64,000 bases of DNA, taken from Lysinibacillus sp. JNUCC-52. GTDB lineage: Bacteria > Bacillota > Bacilli > Bacillales_A > Planococcaceae. Positions 17,061 to 26,639 of this stretch are shown here, in pieces. Every line of letters begins with the position of its first letter. Position 1 is the stretch's first letter. The stretch lies in the NCBI RefSeq assembly GCF_015999545.1, contig NZ_CP065546.1, forward strand, positions 1,426,001 to 1,490,000. The letters run 5' to 3'. The position numbers were made by a program, and so were the translations under genes. The notes beneath the pieces were generated by a model, which saw only the letters and a program-made list of their open reading frames with translations, had not been told where the DNA came from and did no database searches.

Positions 17061-17534
17061 TTATCGCTGCCAGCTCTTCTGTATCTTCCGAATATAAACA
17101 ATTTGCCCAATATGATAGGCGTTATGTGTCGTTACATTCCCCACTACTTGCCACCAGTTTGCATTAAAGTAGCCCTGAACTTGGCTTTCTAGTTGCTGTT
17201 CCGTTAATAATTCTTGCCAATGTAATAGCACTTCTAAAAGTTGTTGTTGCAGTTCTGAAAATGTTTTATTTTTTGGAATAGTAAACGTACTGTCATTACT
17301 TTCTACCGCCTGAACTGCATGTATACTCGTTTCTTTATATCTCGTTTGCCATGTCTCATTCCAATAGAGCAAATGTTGTACTATTTCAGCAATACTATTG
17401 CTCTCATCATTTACCTTCCAGGAAGCTTCTTCTTCTGTCAGATTTTTAATCGACTCTGTAAATGGGACGTACCAACTTGGATCGTTTGCATTCGCTAATA
17501 ACTGATCAGATAAAACATCTTTTGGGTGAAACAT
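17061..17534 (-). CDS. DinB-family protein
   Basis: A 157-residue helical-bundle protein of the DinB/YfiT type. The pattern has a first His in IVQHLLYWNETW (about residue 54) and the C-terminal HNAYHIGQIVYIRK, giving the three-His metal site of the family. These proteins are metal-dependent transferases acting on thiols (for instance bacillithiol-S-transferases) or of unknown role. AAAGGAGTGGGG precedes ATG. The gene ends within the last unit of the 21-bp array. Confidence 0.85.
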   Translation of the reverse strand: MFHPKDVLSDQLLANANDPSWYVPFTESIKNLTEEEASWKVNDESNSIAEIVQHLLYWNETWQTRYKETSIHAVQAVESNDSTFTIPKNKTFSELQQQLLEVLLHWQELLTEQQLESQVQGYFNANWWQVVGNVTTHNAYHIGQIVYIRKIQKSWQR

Positions 17535-17627
17535 TTCTCCCCACTCCTTTTCAAAACGTTAATTATTGTTAACATTCTCTTTAAAAGAGTATTTCCCTCT
17601 TTATAACCTTTCAACTTTGAGGGAACC

Positions 17628-17678
17628 CACAAAAAAAAGATGTTCAAAAAGGACCAACACCCTTTTGAACATCTGTAA
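17628..17678. terminator. Bidirectional terminator
   Basis: AGATGTTCAAAAAGG...CCCTTTTGAACATCT behind the DUF4179 gene; A/T-runs on both sides. Confidence 0.85.
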
Positions 17679-17679
17679 T

Positions 17680-18930
17680 TTATTTTAACGGAATCTTCAA
17701 TTCAATATTTTCCCCAATAGGATTGAAGTAATAGTCTATTAATATTTTGGCTTTCCCATCGTAAGTATTAAAGGTCTCCGTTGCGTATAGATACTCATCA
17801 TCATCTGAGTATGAGCCCCCTGCAAATTCTAACACCGTTCCATCTGCTTTTAGAGCATTCTGAAAGAACATATGGCGCTCGCGATTATCCCATTTCTTTG
17901 CAGCAGTTTTTAGACTTTGTTGCTCTATAGATATATCCCAATCTAAATAATCTGGTTTTGAGATTATTTTCTGTGTTCCAAAATCAACTTCAATAAAGTC
18001 CTCACCCTTTGGCACAGCTTGTACAGCGCCAATCATAACTGTCAATGACTCTGGATCATCGAAATAATTACTTTGCAAGTATACCGTGAATTTTCCATCA
18101 GAATTATTTCTGTATATTGATGAGCGATTTCTAACTGTTTCTCTACGCTCACCACTTTCCGTCATGACAGCAATATCTTCCAATGCTAATATTTGCATTG
18201 TATTTTCCTCGTCTACTTCAATATCCAGTGCCAATTTTAGTGGAGTACGGCGAATTTGTTTAATCGTAAGTTTCTGACCTTGGACATCTATAGTACGATT
18301 CGCATTAAAAACTTTTTCCTGTGCGATTTCATTTTGTAGTGAAAACGGTATAGTTATTTTAATGTTCCCTTTTTCTTTATCATTAAAATGAAAAATAGCT
18401 TTAAAATCCTTTGAAGTATAGGCGATTGGCTCTGAAAAACCAAACTCAACTGAAGAAGATATGTTTGTTTGATTACTTGCATTGTGCGTGAAGGAACAAC
18501 CGCATTCAATTTCATCCTCTCCCTGGAACAATTGCACTTTCTCCAAAAATAATTCAAACGGAGCATTAGCATCATAGTACAGGACAAAACCCGAATGATC
18601 TGCAATTACGCCTTGCAATGTAAGCGATAGGTCATTTTTTGTCTGGGTCGCATTGATTTCTTCATAGTAATTATTATCCACAATATCCTTTATCCCTTTA
18701 TCTCTGGCAACCGCTGAGACAATCGCTTGAAAGCCAGGTATTTTTGCAATTTGACTTGCAATTGTTGGCGATACACGAATAGAAAATAAAAGACTTAGAC
18801 AACACAAAAATACGATGGCAACCGAAACAATGCGCTTCTTTTTTCTTTTTTCTCGCTTCACTTTACGAAACGTATCCATTCGAATTTGTTGAAGTTTGTC
18901 CTTTGGAACGTCAATCGGTAGTTTACTCAT
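17680..18930 (-). CDS. DUF4179 anti-sigma-like membrane protein
   Basis: A 416-residue single-pass protein: a basic cytoplasmic N-terminus (about 35 residues), a membrane segment (VAIVFLCCLSLLFSI, about residues 37-52), then a large extracellular part. The start SPTIASQIAKIPG to about residue 130 is the DUF4179 domain, and the rest is the DUF5643-like extension. Proteins of this type pair with an ECF sigma factor and act as its membrane anti-sigma. Here the sigma gene lies upstream and overlaps by four bases. The signal sensed is unknown. Confidence 0.85.
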   Translation of the reverse strand: MSKLPIDVPKDKLQQIRMDTFRKVKREKRKKKRIVSVAIVFLCCLSLLFSIRVSPTIASQIAKIPGFQAIVSAVARDKGIKDIVDNNYYEEINATQTKNDLSLTLQGVIADHSGFVLYYDANAPFELFLEKVQLFQGEDEIECGCSFTHNASNQTNISSSVEFGFSEPIAYTSKDFKAIFHFNDKEKGNIKITIPFSLQNEIAQEKVFNANRTIDVQGQKLTIKQIRRTPLKLALDIEVDEENTMQILALEDIAVMTESGERRETVRNRSSIYRNNSDGKFTVYLQSNYFDDPESLTVMIGAVQAVPKGEDFIEVDFGTQKIISKPDYLDWDISIEQQSLKTAAKKWDNRERHMFFQNALKADGTVLEFAGGSYSDDDEYLYATETFNTYDGKAKILIDYYFNPIGENIELKIPLK

Positions 18931-19427
18931 AACCAGTCCTCCTTTTCTCTTGCGAAGGTTCTAAGTTTTTTTAGAATGTGATGAAGCTTCGACTTTACAG
19001 TACCCTCAGGAATTTGATTGAGCTCGGCAATTTCTTTGTTTTTAAGTTGCTGGAAATATTTCATATAGACGAGTTGCTGCTCTGATAAGGTTAATTGCTC
19101 TAACAATTTCTCAATATCTGAGTAAATGGCCCATTCAAATAAGTGATATTCTTCAATTTGAATTGTTTGTTGGCGTTTACGTAAATGATCTTTACAACAA
19201 TTGATTAAGACGCGCACGAGCCATGTTCTGGCATATTCGAGCTGTTGAACGGTATGCATTTTTTTTAGTGCCTTATAAACTAGCTCCTGCATTACGTCTA
19301 AGGCGTCTTGCTCATTTTTCATGTATGTAAAAGCCATGCGATATAAAATATCTTCATCCATTTCAATCAGAGAAAGTATCGCTTGATGATCGCCACGTAT
19401 AGCACGCTGTGTAATTTCAAATTCCAT
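18927..19427 (-). CDS. ECF-type sigma factor
   Basis: A 166-residue sigma-70 family protein with region 2 (about residues 20-75: YRMAFTYMKNEQDALDVMQE, then ARTWLVRVLINCCKDHLRKR) and region 4 (LTLSEQQLVYMKYFQQLKN, then EIAELNQIPEGTVKSKLHHI). It directs RNA polymerase to a small set of genes, usually including its own operon. It overlaps the DUF4179 gene by four bases, showing translational coupling. AAGGAGGCG precedes ATG. Comparable to SigV/SigW-type pairs, but the regulon cannot be read from here. Confidence 0.92.
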   Translation of the reverse strand: MEFEITQRAIRGDHQAILSLIEMDEDILYRMAFTYMKNEQDALDVMQELVYKALKKMHTVQQLEYARTWLVRVLINCCKDHLRKRQQTIQIEEYHLFEWAIYSDIEKLLEQLTLSEQQLVYMKYFQQLKNKEIAELNQIPEGTVKSKLHHILKKLRTFAREKEDWL

Positions 19428-19527
19428 CCTTTTCGCCTCCTTCCTTCATTAGACTGTAAAATACTTCATTTCGTTCAAAAATTTTAAAATATTTATAAAC
19501 TATTATGTAAGATAAATAAACTGTTCG

Positions 19528-19572
19528 CTAAATAAAAAGAATCCATTTTAAATGGATTCTTTTTATTTAAAA
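19528..19572. terminator. Terminator behind the aldolase gene
   Basis: AAAAGAATCCATT...AATGGATTCTTTT with an A-run and T-run on the two sides. Confidence 0.8.
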
Positions 19573-19580
19573 CACATTTA

Positions 19581-20618
19581 TTATTTTAATTTCTTAATAT
19601 CCTCAATGAGCATTTCAACATCTGCCTTTTTCGTTGCCCAGCTCGTACAAAATCTTACGACACTTTGCGTAGCATCGACCTGTTCCCAAAAGGAAAATGA
19701 ATATTTCGTACCTAATTTAGTTAACACATCATTCGGTAAAATAGGGAACTGTTGATTTGTTGTGGAATCATATCTTAATACATAACCTTCTGCAACAAAC
19801 GCTTCTCGTATCATCATTGCCATTTCCACAGCATGATTAGAAATCTCATAGTATAAGCCATCTTCAAATAACGTCTCAAATTGAATTCCTAACAATCTCC
19901 CTTTAGCGAGCATGCCGCCATTTTGCTTAATAAAATAGCGAAAATCTTTTTTAAGGTTTTCATTTATAATGACTACCGCTTCCCCAAACATTGCACCTAC
20001 CTTTGTTCCACCAATATAGAAGACATCACAAAGTTGAGCAATATCTTCTAAGGATAGATCGCTATCTTTGGACACAAGACCATATCCTAATCGAGCTCCA
20101 TCCATCATTAACGGCAAACTACATTGTCGGCAAACTTTGCTTAATTCCTCCAATTCGGATTTACTGTAAGTCGTCCCATTCTCGCTAGGATGAGATATGT
20201 AAACTAAGCCTGGCTGAACCATATGCTCATGCGTGACATCATTCCAATGTGCATCATATAATTCTTTTACTTGCTGTGCTGTAATTTTGCCATCATCACT
20301 CGGTAAAGTAAGTACTTTATGACCAGTAGCTTCAATCGCGCCTGTTTCATGTACTGCAATATGACCTGTAGTTGCTGCAACTGCACCTTGATGTGGACGC
20401 AAAATCGACGCGATAATTGTCGTATTCGTTTGTGTTCCACCAACTAAGAAGTGGACATCTGCATTTTCAACGCCACATGCTTTTCTAATATACCCTCTAG
20501 CTTTTTCGCAATGTTCATCCATTCCATAACCAGGTGTCTGCTCTTCATTCGTTTCAATTAGTCGGCTCAGTATTTGCTTATGAGCACCTTCTGCATAGTC
20601 ACTTTCAAAACGTATCAT
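19581..20618 (-). CDS. Threonine aldolase / beta-eliminating lyase family enzyme
   Basis: A 345-residue PLP enzyme of the low-specificity L-threonine aldolase family. It would split L-threonine or related beta-hydroxy amino acids to glycine and an aldehyde. The fold is shown by RFESDYAEGAHKQIL at the start, the G-G-T-x-T-N motif (FLVGGTQTNTT), LPLMMDGARLGYGL, and the PLP lysine in FYIGGTKVGAMFGEA. GGAGG lies 8 bases before the ATG at 20618; an open frame further upstream has no ribosome binding site. It stands alone. Confidence 0.9.
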   Translation of the reverse strand: MIRFESDYAEGAHKQILSRLIETNEEQTPGYGMDEHCEKARGYIRKACGVENADVHFLVGGTQTNTTIIASILRPHQGAVAATTGHIAVHETGAIEATGHKVLTLPSDDGKITAQQVKELYDAHWNDVTHEHMVQPGLVYISHPSENGTTYSKSELEELSKVCRQCSLPLMMDGARLGYGLVSKDSDLSLEDIAQLCDVFYIGGTKVGAMFGEAVVIINENLKKDFRYFIKQNGGMLAKGRLLGIQFETLFEDGLYYEISNHAVEMAMMIREAFVAEGYVLRYDSTTNQQFPILPNDVLTKLGTKYSFSFWEQVDATQSVVRFCTSWATKKADVEMLIEDIKKLK

Positions 20619-20735
20619 TGATTGTTCCTCCAACATATTAAATTTCTCAATTTGTTCAACTGTATTTTCATTGAGTTGATGAAAAAAGAGCTGCCTAGGC
20701 AACTCAACGAATTACTACCTCTTTTTTATATAAAA

Positions 20736-21284
20736 TTACTTTGCATTTATAACGTAAACTAGATGATCTGTCCAATGATTGTTCTCGAAGATGAAACCTT
20801 TCCTTGTACATTCATAAACCAGACCAACACTTTCTGCCAATTTTATAGACGCCACATTATCAATATTAATGTGAGCTTCTATTCGATGATAATTTAATTT
20901 TTCAAACGCTAGACCAATCCCAGCTTTTACAGCCTCTTTACCATAACCTTGTTTCCAAAATTGATTATGGATTGTGTAACCGAATCTAGCCCATTGAAAT
21001 TCTCTTCTCATAATTGTCGAAAAATCTACAAAGCCAATATGAGCATTATCGTCTTTTCTAAACACGCCAAATATATAAACTTTGTCATCAACAGCCATTT
21101 GAAAATGTTCAGCCACTAAATCACGAAACCACTCTTTTGTACAAATGCTCATATCTATTTTACCTTCATCGTATTTATGCTGAGAAGGTAGACGATTTTC
21201 ATATTGCGTAAGCCAAGATGAATAATCTTCCTCTTCTAATAATCGGATAATTAATCTATCTGTTTCAGTTCTTATCTTATTCAA
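20736..21284 (-). CDS. GNAT acetyltransferase, RimJ/RimL-like
   Basis: A 182-residue GNAT protein: TETDRLIIRLLEEEDY at the N-terminus, the acetyl-CoA loop region around NQFWKQGYGKEAVKAGI, and the typical IEAHINIDNVASIKLAESVG. It would transfer acetyl to an amine, in the RimJ/RimL type often a protein N-terminus; the true substrate is unknown. The start is TTG, supported by GAGGTG five bases upstream. Confidence 0.85.
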   Translation of the reverse strand: MNKIRTETDRLIIRLLEEEDYSSWLTQYENRLPSQHKYDEGKIDMSICTKEWFRDLVAEHFQMAVDDKVYIFGVFRKDDNAHIGFVDFSTIMRREFQWARFGYTIHNQFWKQGYGKEAVKAGIGLAFEKLNYHRIEAHINIDNVASIKLAESVGLVYECTRKGFIFENNHWTDHLVYVINAK

Positions 21285-21378
21285 TTGAACACCTCATCTA
21301 ATATTATTTCTAATAGATATATAAGTTCTGCTGAAATATGATAAATCCTTCTTCCCATATACTGCTCCTATAAGAGGC

Positions 21379-21777
21379 TTATTTATATAAGCTGAGCGTT
21401 GCTAAAATTTCCTTTGCGATTTCATCCAGTTCTTCCGCACGTTCCATTTTTGTAGGATTTTCGGCTACCTTCGATAAATAATCTTTAAATTGAACTTTTG
21501 ACGCTACAGGCAATTTAATCACTAGAAAGTGGAGAAGAAACCACTTCCAATTGTCATCCTCTGACGATAATACAGCTTGCACATGGGGGACAATTTCCTC
21601 GGGGAAAGTTAATAGAATTTCTAATACACCAGGTGCAACTGGCCAGTTCATATCCTGCGTAAATACGAGAAGGTCCTGCAGTAAAGACATTTGTGTATCT
21701 CTATCCAGTTTTTTAATTTCTGCTACCTTATCAACATCGTATACGCTCCTTGGTAGAAAATCGTCATATCCTTTCAA
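21379..21777 (-). CDS. DUF5071-type protein
   Basis: A 132-residue soluble helical protein. KKLDRDTQMSLLQDLLVFTQDMNWPVAPGVLEILL is the characteristic beginning of the DUF5071 domain, which resembles HEAT-like helical repeats. Role unknown; in other genomes it is found as a small accessory protein. Start TTG at 21777 is preferred over a GTG at 21786, because AAGGAG overlaps the latter. Confidence 0.75.
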   Translation of the reverse strand: MKGYDDFLPRSVYDVDKVAEIKKLDRDTQMSLLQDLLVFTQDMNWPVAPGVLEILLTFPEEIVPHVQAVLSSEDDNWKWFLLHFLVIKLPVASKVQFKDYLSKVAENPTKMERAEELDEIAKEILATLSLYK

Positions 21778-21860
21778 CTTTAGCACTCCTTTTTTAAATG
21801 GTAATCATGCTATCATATCAATATCATATTACTAAAGTGAAGTGTTCCGTATGCTACGAT

Positions 21861-22775
21861 TCAAGTTGTACCGATTTGTGATACAATTCCATCATTTGTT
21901 GTTTCAGTCTTTTTTGCAAAGTATGAAAATAAATAACATCCACCTATTGCAATAATACTACCTATGCCTTGTAACCAACTCATATTTTCTCCCAATAGAA
22001 GAAAAGCTAAAATGGCAGTAAATATTGGATTAAAATTTAAGAAAACACCCGATGTTGTTGAGCCTAAATGGAGAACACACATATTCCAAAATAACATACA
22101 TAATACCGTTGCTAATACACCTGTATAAAGAATTCCCAAAATGAAAGCAGTATTGATATCGGCAACAGTAAATCTTGGTACGCTTATCGGTAAAAGCATT
22201 ATTAGGCCAAAAATAGCTGAGTATAAAGTAGACATCAAAGCCGATGTTTTAGTCATTGCCCACTTACTACAAATCGTATATAGTCCCCATATACATACTG
22301 CAGCAAGCATCCATAAATCACCTGTATTAAACTTTAATGATAGTAAGTAGTCTATTTTCCCTTTAGATAGTACAAGTAGGACGCCACAAAAGGAGATACT
22401 CATGGCAAAGAATTGTAGCATTGTTATTTTCTCTTTTAAAAATATTACTGAACAAATAGCAATGGAAATCATATTTAATGTTGATATTAAGCCAACATTT
22501 GTTGCGGTAGTCCGCTCTAATGCTAAAAACTGTAGAACATTAAATAGCACAACACCTGTTAACCCCATGAAAGCTAAAGGAAGTATTGCATTTTTGGGAG
22601 GCAAAATCTTTTTCTCTTTCCACCATACAATAGGCACAAGACAAAAGACAGCAATGAACCACCTTAAAGTCGTCAAGGTGATAGGTGAAGCATGTTCAAC
22701 GAGCGTTTTACTAACAACAAAACTTCCAGCCCATAATAAACAAGTTAAAAGCAACAAGCCATAATACTTCTTCAC
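21861..22775 (-). CDS. EamA/DMT-family transporter
   Basis: An approximately 304-residue inner membrane protein with ten hydrophobic segments in two EamA halves (for example LLLTCLLWAGSFVVSK at the start and LLWAGSFVVSKTLVEH, then the second half from about residue 150). The family exports metabolites such as amino acids. GTG at 22775 is chosen since GGGGG lies eight bases upstream; a TTG seven codons earlier has none. It starts 27 bases behind the GNAT gene and is probably co-transcribed, which suggests linked resistance or efflux roles. Confidence 0.85.
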   Translation of the reverse strand: MKKYYGLLLLTCLLWAGSFVVSKTLVEHASPITLTTLRWFIAVFCLVPIVWWKEKKILPPKNAILPLAFMGLTGVVLFNVLQFLALERTTATNVGLISTLNMISIAICSVIFLKEKITMLQFFAMSISFCGVLLVLSKGKIDYLLSLKFNTGDLWMLAAVCIWGLYTICSKWAMTKTSALMSTLYSAIFGLIMLLPISVPRFTVADINTAFILGILYTGVLATVLCMLFWNMCVLHLGSTTSGVFLNFNPIFTAILAFLLLGENMSWLQGIGSIIAIGGCYLFSYFAKKTETTNDGIVSQIGTT

Positions 22776-22802
22776 CTTTTGTTCCCCCACTTTCAAACAG
22801 AT

Positions 22803-23315
22803 TTATTCTTCTACAGGATTTTTAGGACCTTGCAATTCTAATTGGTAAAAATCCAAGTCAAGCCAACGATTAAATTTAAAACCTGCTTTTTTTATAGTTC
22901 CTGAATAGACAAAGCCAAAGTTTTTATGCATATCAATACTTTTTTCATTTTGAGCATCAATTCCAGCAATTAATGTCATGTATTCTCTTTCTGTTGCAAT
23001 CGCAATTAATTCTGTAAGTAATGTCGTTCCAATACCTTTTTTTCTATAATTTTTATCTACATAAATAGAATGCTCAATCGAATATTTGTAAGCTGGCCAT
23101 GCTCTAAAAGGGCCAAATGTCGCAAATCCTACCACTTTCTTCTCTAATTCGTATACTAGTATTGGATTGCCCTCTTGCATCTTTTGATCATACCAACTTT
23201 GTCTATTTTCAAGAGTTTGCGGTTTATACGTGTAGACAGCAGTCGTATGGACAATTGCATCATTATAAATGTTTAAAATGTCCATTAAATCATTTGGCAT
23301 TGCTTCTCTTATCAT
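22803..23315 (-). CDS. GNAT acetyltransferase, phosphinothricin/methionine sulfone type
   Basis: A 170-residue GNAT enzyme resembling the Pat/Bar/YwnH group: IREAMPNDLMDILNIYNDA, TAVYTYKPQTLENRQSWY, the acetyl-CoA loop YVDKNYRKKGIGTTLL, and the GFVYSGTIKKAGFKFNRWLDL end. Members acetylate phosphinothricin or methionine sulfoximine and other small amines. It is divergent from the LysR gene and transcribed together with the EamA gene. AAAGGAAG precedes ATG. Substrate unproven. Confidence 0.9.
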   Translation of the reverse strand: MIREAMPNDLMDILNIYNDAIVHTTAVYTYKPQTLENRQSWYDQKMQEGNPILVYELEKKVVGFATFGPFRAWPAYKYSIEHSIYVDKNYRKKGIGTTLLTELIAIATEREYMTLIAGIDAQNEKSIDMHKNFGFVYSGTIKKAGFKFNRWLDLDFYQLELQGPKNPVEE

Positions 23316-23405
23316 GTTTTTCTTCCTTTCTTAAGCAATCAATTTGTATTGCTCCTTTTATATTAAAACTCTTTATATACAAGGTAAAATTGAACTTTTT
23401 AACTC

Positions 23406-23432
23406 CTTGCTATAGACTAAAGTTATAGCAAG
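23406..23432. promoter_or_regulatory. Perfect inverted repeat, LysR operator
   Basis: CTTGCTATA and TATAGCAAG flank nine bases. The T-N11-A core of LysR sites is present in its centre. It lies in the divergent promoter between the GNAT/EamA operon and the LysR gene, 23 bases from the LysR start. Autoregulation and control of the GNAT/EamA operon are inferred. Confidence 0.75.
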
Positions 23433-23454
23433 AAAATCGAGAGTTGGTGAGGAA

Positions 23455-24375
23455 ATGACATTTCAGCAATTTCGCTATCTTGTAGAGATAGCCAAACATA
23501 ATTCAATTAGTAAAGCCGCTTCGGCACTTTACATAACACAGCCTAGTATTAGTAAATCAGTGCGTGATTTGGAGACTGAGCTAGGAATTACAATTCTAGA
23601 CCGAACGAACAAAGGGGTTTTTTTTACAAAAGAAGGAACGGAATTATTGTTTTATGCAAAAATGCTACTTGAACAAACAGAGGCTGTTAAGCATCATTTT
23701 GATAAAGACAAAAAAATTGGTCTAACGAAGTTTTCCATTTCATCACAACATTATAGTTTTGCCATAGAGGCTGTTGCGAATTTAATGGAGCATTTGAATG
23801 AACGGAAATATGAGCTAGCAGTTCGGGAGGGGAAATCCACTGACGTTATTGATGACATATCTTCAAGCAGGAGCATTGTTGGTATTTTATCTGTAAGCGA
23901 ATTAAATAAACACTTTTTTGAGCGCCATTTCATCTCAAAAGCATTAACGTTTACACCACTGGCTTCATTGAAGCAGCACGTCTTTTTACGCAAAGAACAT
24001 CCTTTAGCTCATTATGAAACGATTACTTTTGAACAATTACGCGACTATCCTTATCTAAGCTATCAGCAGGATGATATGCTTTTACATTTTGCAGAAGAAA
24101 CGCTCCATGTTAACAATATTGAAAAGCTCGTCTATGTGACAGATCGTGGCACGATGAATAACCTGCTCTCTAATACGAATGGCTACAACCTTGGAACAGG
24201 TTGCATTGTGAACAATTACATGAACCCTAACATCTTCTCGATTCCATTAGAAGAAAGTCAGCTCATTCAAGTTGGATATGTGAAACGAAATGATGTCTTT
24301 TTGCCAGAAGAGCTTCTCATTTATCTCGATTTTGTTAAATTAGCATTGGAAAAATCAATGCCTAAAGTAAATTAA
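23455..24375 (+). CDS. LysR-family transcription regulator
   Basis: A 306-residue protein with the N-terminal winged helix (FQQFRYLVEIAKHNSISKAA, TQPSISKSVRDLETELG) and a C-terminal effector-binding domain. It is divergent from a GNAT-EamA operon, and a perfect inverted repeat lies in between. It probably activates that operon in response to a small molecule. The effector cannot be read from sequence. GGTGAGG precedes ATG. Confidence 0.92.
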   Translation: MTFQQFRYLVEIAKHNSISKAASALYITQPSISKSVRDLETELGITILDRTNKGVFFTKEGTELLFYAKMLLEQTEAVKHHFDKDKKIGLTKFSISSQHYSFAIEAVANLMEHLNERKYELAVREGKSTDVIDDISSSRSIVGILSVSELNKHFFERHFISKALTFTPLASLKQHVFLRKEHPLAHYETITFEQLRDYPYLSYQQDDMLLHFAEETLHVNNIEKLVYVTDRGTMNNLLSNTNGYNLGTGCIVNNYMNPNIFSIPLEESQLIQVGYVKRNDVFLPEELLIYLDFVKLALEKSMPKVN

Positions 24376-24480
24376 AGCACTCTTTACGCTGAAAGAGCGC
24401 TTATGTATATAAATCTTTGCAAACGTAGCACCTATACTAATAAATCAATTAAACGGGGATGTTGAACAGGCATTACATCA

Positions 24481-25473
24481 TCAGTAGCTTGTTAAAAATA
24501 TTTTTCCATTAGCTTTTTTAGAAGATTCTACTGCATCTATTGCCTTGTTTAACTCTGATAAGTCATACGTCGAATCGACGGTCATTAAACGTAATTTTTT
24601 TTCATCGATTAGCTTTATTAAATGATTAAAAGTTTCTTGCCACTTACTTGTTGAGACACTTTTATTCCAATGCCGTAAATGAAACATATTTGCTTTCACT
24701 TTCGCTTGATTTACTATAGCTGCCCAGTTTACTTGTATCCCTGATAAAAGCCCAATGGTTAAAAACTGTCCATTTGGACGAACACTAAAAGCTAAATCAT
24801 TACCATCCGCACCACCAATTGAATCAATTGCGGCATCTGCCCCCCTTCCGTTTGTTAATTCCATAACAGTATTAATTAAAGCACTTTTAGAGGTATCTAT
24901 AACATAAGACGCGCCAAGTTGAAGTAATTCATCTGTATATTTATTACTTCTTGTCACAGCAATTAATTGAAAGCCTATAATCTTTGATAATTGAGCAAAA
25001 ATATGTCCAATAGCAGAACCACCTGCATTCACTAATAAAACATCATCTGGTTTTAATTTTAACACTTCCGTACAAACTACCCATGCAGTAACTGGATTAA
25101 TATACAGTTGGGCAGCTGTAAAATCATCAATTGAATTCGGTAAAGAAACGACAAAATCTGCTGATGTCTTTACAAATTCTTGCCATGTCCCTTCCCCTCG
25201 TAAAGGTAAAACTCGTTTACCAATAAGATTCTTTGAAACAATTGAACCTACATCTTCAACAATCCCAACTCCTTCATAACCAGGAATGCTAGGTAATGAT
25301 ATGCGATGAGCATACGACCCTCTAATTGGAATTAAATCAGAAGGATTGATAGGACGGGCAAGCATTCGTACAAGAACTTCATTATTAATTGGTGGTTCAA
25401 TTGTTTTATAGTCAATGTTCAATACATCTTTGGGACAGCCAAATTCGCTAAATTTAATATATTTTGCTTTCAT
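24481..25473 (-). CDS. Zinc-type/quinone oxidoreductase (MDR superfamily)
   Basis: A 330-residue NADPH-dependent reductase of the medium-chain family: MKAKYIKFSEFGCPKDVLNI, RPINPSDLIPIRGSY, VLLVNAGGSAIGHIFAQLSK (nucleotide-binding) and the NGRGADAAIDSIGG motif. The GHE catalytic zinc ligands are absent, so it is of the quinone/enoyl reductase type. Start at 25473 has AAGGAG nine bases upstream; an open frame continues upstream without a site. Confidence 0.85.
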   Translation of the reverse strand: MKAKYIKFSEFGCPKDVLNIDYKTIEPPINNEVLVRMLARPINPSDLIPIRGSYAHRISLPSIPGYEGVGIVEDVGSIVSKNLIGKRVLPLRGEGTWQEFVKTSADFVVSLPNSIDDFTAAQLYINPVTAWVVCTEVLKLKPDDVLLVNAGGSAIGHIFAQLSKIIGFQLIAVTRSNKYTDELLQLGASYVIDTSKSALINTVMELTNGRGADAAIDSIGGADGNDLAFSVRPNGQFLTIGLLSGIQVNWAAIVNQAKVKANMFHLRHWNKSVSTSKWQETFNHLIKLIDEKKLRLMTVDSTYDLSELNKAIDAVESSKKANGKIFLTSY

Positions 25474-25716
25474 AGAATAATGCTCCTTACTAGTAAAATA
25501 ATTAATTAAATTATAGCATTTCGAACTAAATCGCATTGACAGTATATTTTTTCGCAATCTTTATCTTGACCTAAATAGAAAGAACCTTATAAAAAATCCT
25601 CTCATCTGAAATGATATAGAGATGAGAGGATTTTTAAATTTAATAGTATGAAAGATTTGTTCAACTTATTATCAGTCTAATTTAACAGGTTATACTAGGG
25701 TGTTTTAGAGAATACT

Positions 25717-26631
25717 TTAAACCTTTGTCGTTTCATAGTCAAAACGGGTTAGTCTCTTCTCTTTCCGTACTTCTAATATTTGCGGTATAAAAATCCCTAA
25801 TAAAATACACACAATTCCAAACCATCGCAAAGGAGAAACGACTTCATGAACAAGTGTAATAGAAGCGATAACCGCTGTTGGTAGTTCGACAGCTCCTAAA
25901 ATGGTTCCAAGGCCTGTCCCTACTTTTGGTATACCAACAGAAAAACAAATGACAGGTATAACAACACCAAAAAAACCAAGTATTAATGCATATTTCCATA
26001 ATCCTGCCTGCAGTGTACCATCAATCAAGTATGTCGGTGGGAAAACTAAACAAACAAAAAGAGTTGCACTCGTTGTCATAAGAAAGCTTTTTGAATAAAT
26101 TGGTACTTCGGTGGAAACTCGTCCACTTGCAAAAATATAGAGTGAAAAGGTTATAGCTGCTAGTAATCCAAAGAGTATACCTTTCATCGATAATTGCTGT
26201 CCTAAACCTTCAAATATACCTCCAGCAAACAATGTTCCTACAAATAAAATGATAATTGAAATTACCTTTTCACGACTTGGAACAGTTTTATTTGCAATTG
26301 CTTCAATGAGAACGCCCATCCATGTGAATTGAAATAACAACACAATCGCAATAGAGGCGGGTAGTTCTTTTACAGAAAACCCGTAAAAAATGCTTGTTAA
26401 ACTCATTGTGATCCCAACCGCTAACAGCGATAGTATATTTTTCAAAGATACTTTATGACGAGAAAAAATAATAACGAGCAATAATAGTCCAAACCAGCCA
26501 AATACATATTGTCCACCTAAAAGTTCAGGAAAGGTAAAGCCATTTGAAAATCCAACTTTTAGAATAGAAGATAGGACCCCATAGCTACAGGCACCTAATA
26601 AAACGACTAAAGAAAACTTCAATTTTTGCAA
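25717..26631 (-). CDS. EamA/DMT-family transporter
   Basis: A 304-residue membrane protein with ten hydrophobic segments in two EamA halves (LLGACSYGVLSSILKVGF; later VIPVICFSVGIPKVGTGL, ILGAVELPTAVIASITLVHE). It likely exports a small metabolite. The minus-strand leader (26632-26780) has two hairpins, the second followed by a T-run, so control by attenuation is probable. GGAGGGG lies before the ATG. Substrate unknown. Confidence 0.85.
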   Translation of the reverse strand: MQKLKFSLVVLLGACSYGVLSSILKVGFSNGFTFPELLGGQYVFGWFGLLLLVIIFSRHKVSLKNILSLLAVGITMSLTSIFYGFSVKELPASIAIVLLFQFTWMGVLIEAIANKTVPSREKVISIIILFVGTLFAGGIFEGLGQQLSMKGILFGLLAAITFSLYIFASGRVSTEVPIYSKSFLMTTSATLFVCLVFPPTYLIDGTLQAGLWKYALILGFFGVVIPVICFSVGIPKVGTGLGTILGAVELPTAVIASITLVHEVVSPLRWFGIVCILLGIFIPQILEVRKEKRLTRFDYETTKV

Positions 26632-26639
26632 AAAAACCC

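Noticed and set aside
16914-17192. 92-residue frame with a seven-residue repeat
   Set aside because: It is produced by the 21-bp repeats and the antisense of the DinB gene; no ribosome binding site.
22402-22764. 120-residue frame opposite the EamA gene
   Set aside because: Antisense shadow of a clear membrane transporter gene.
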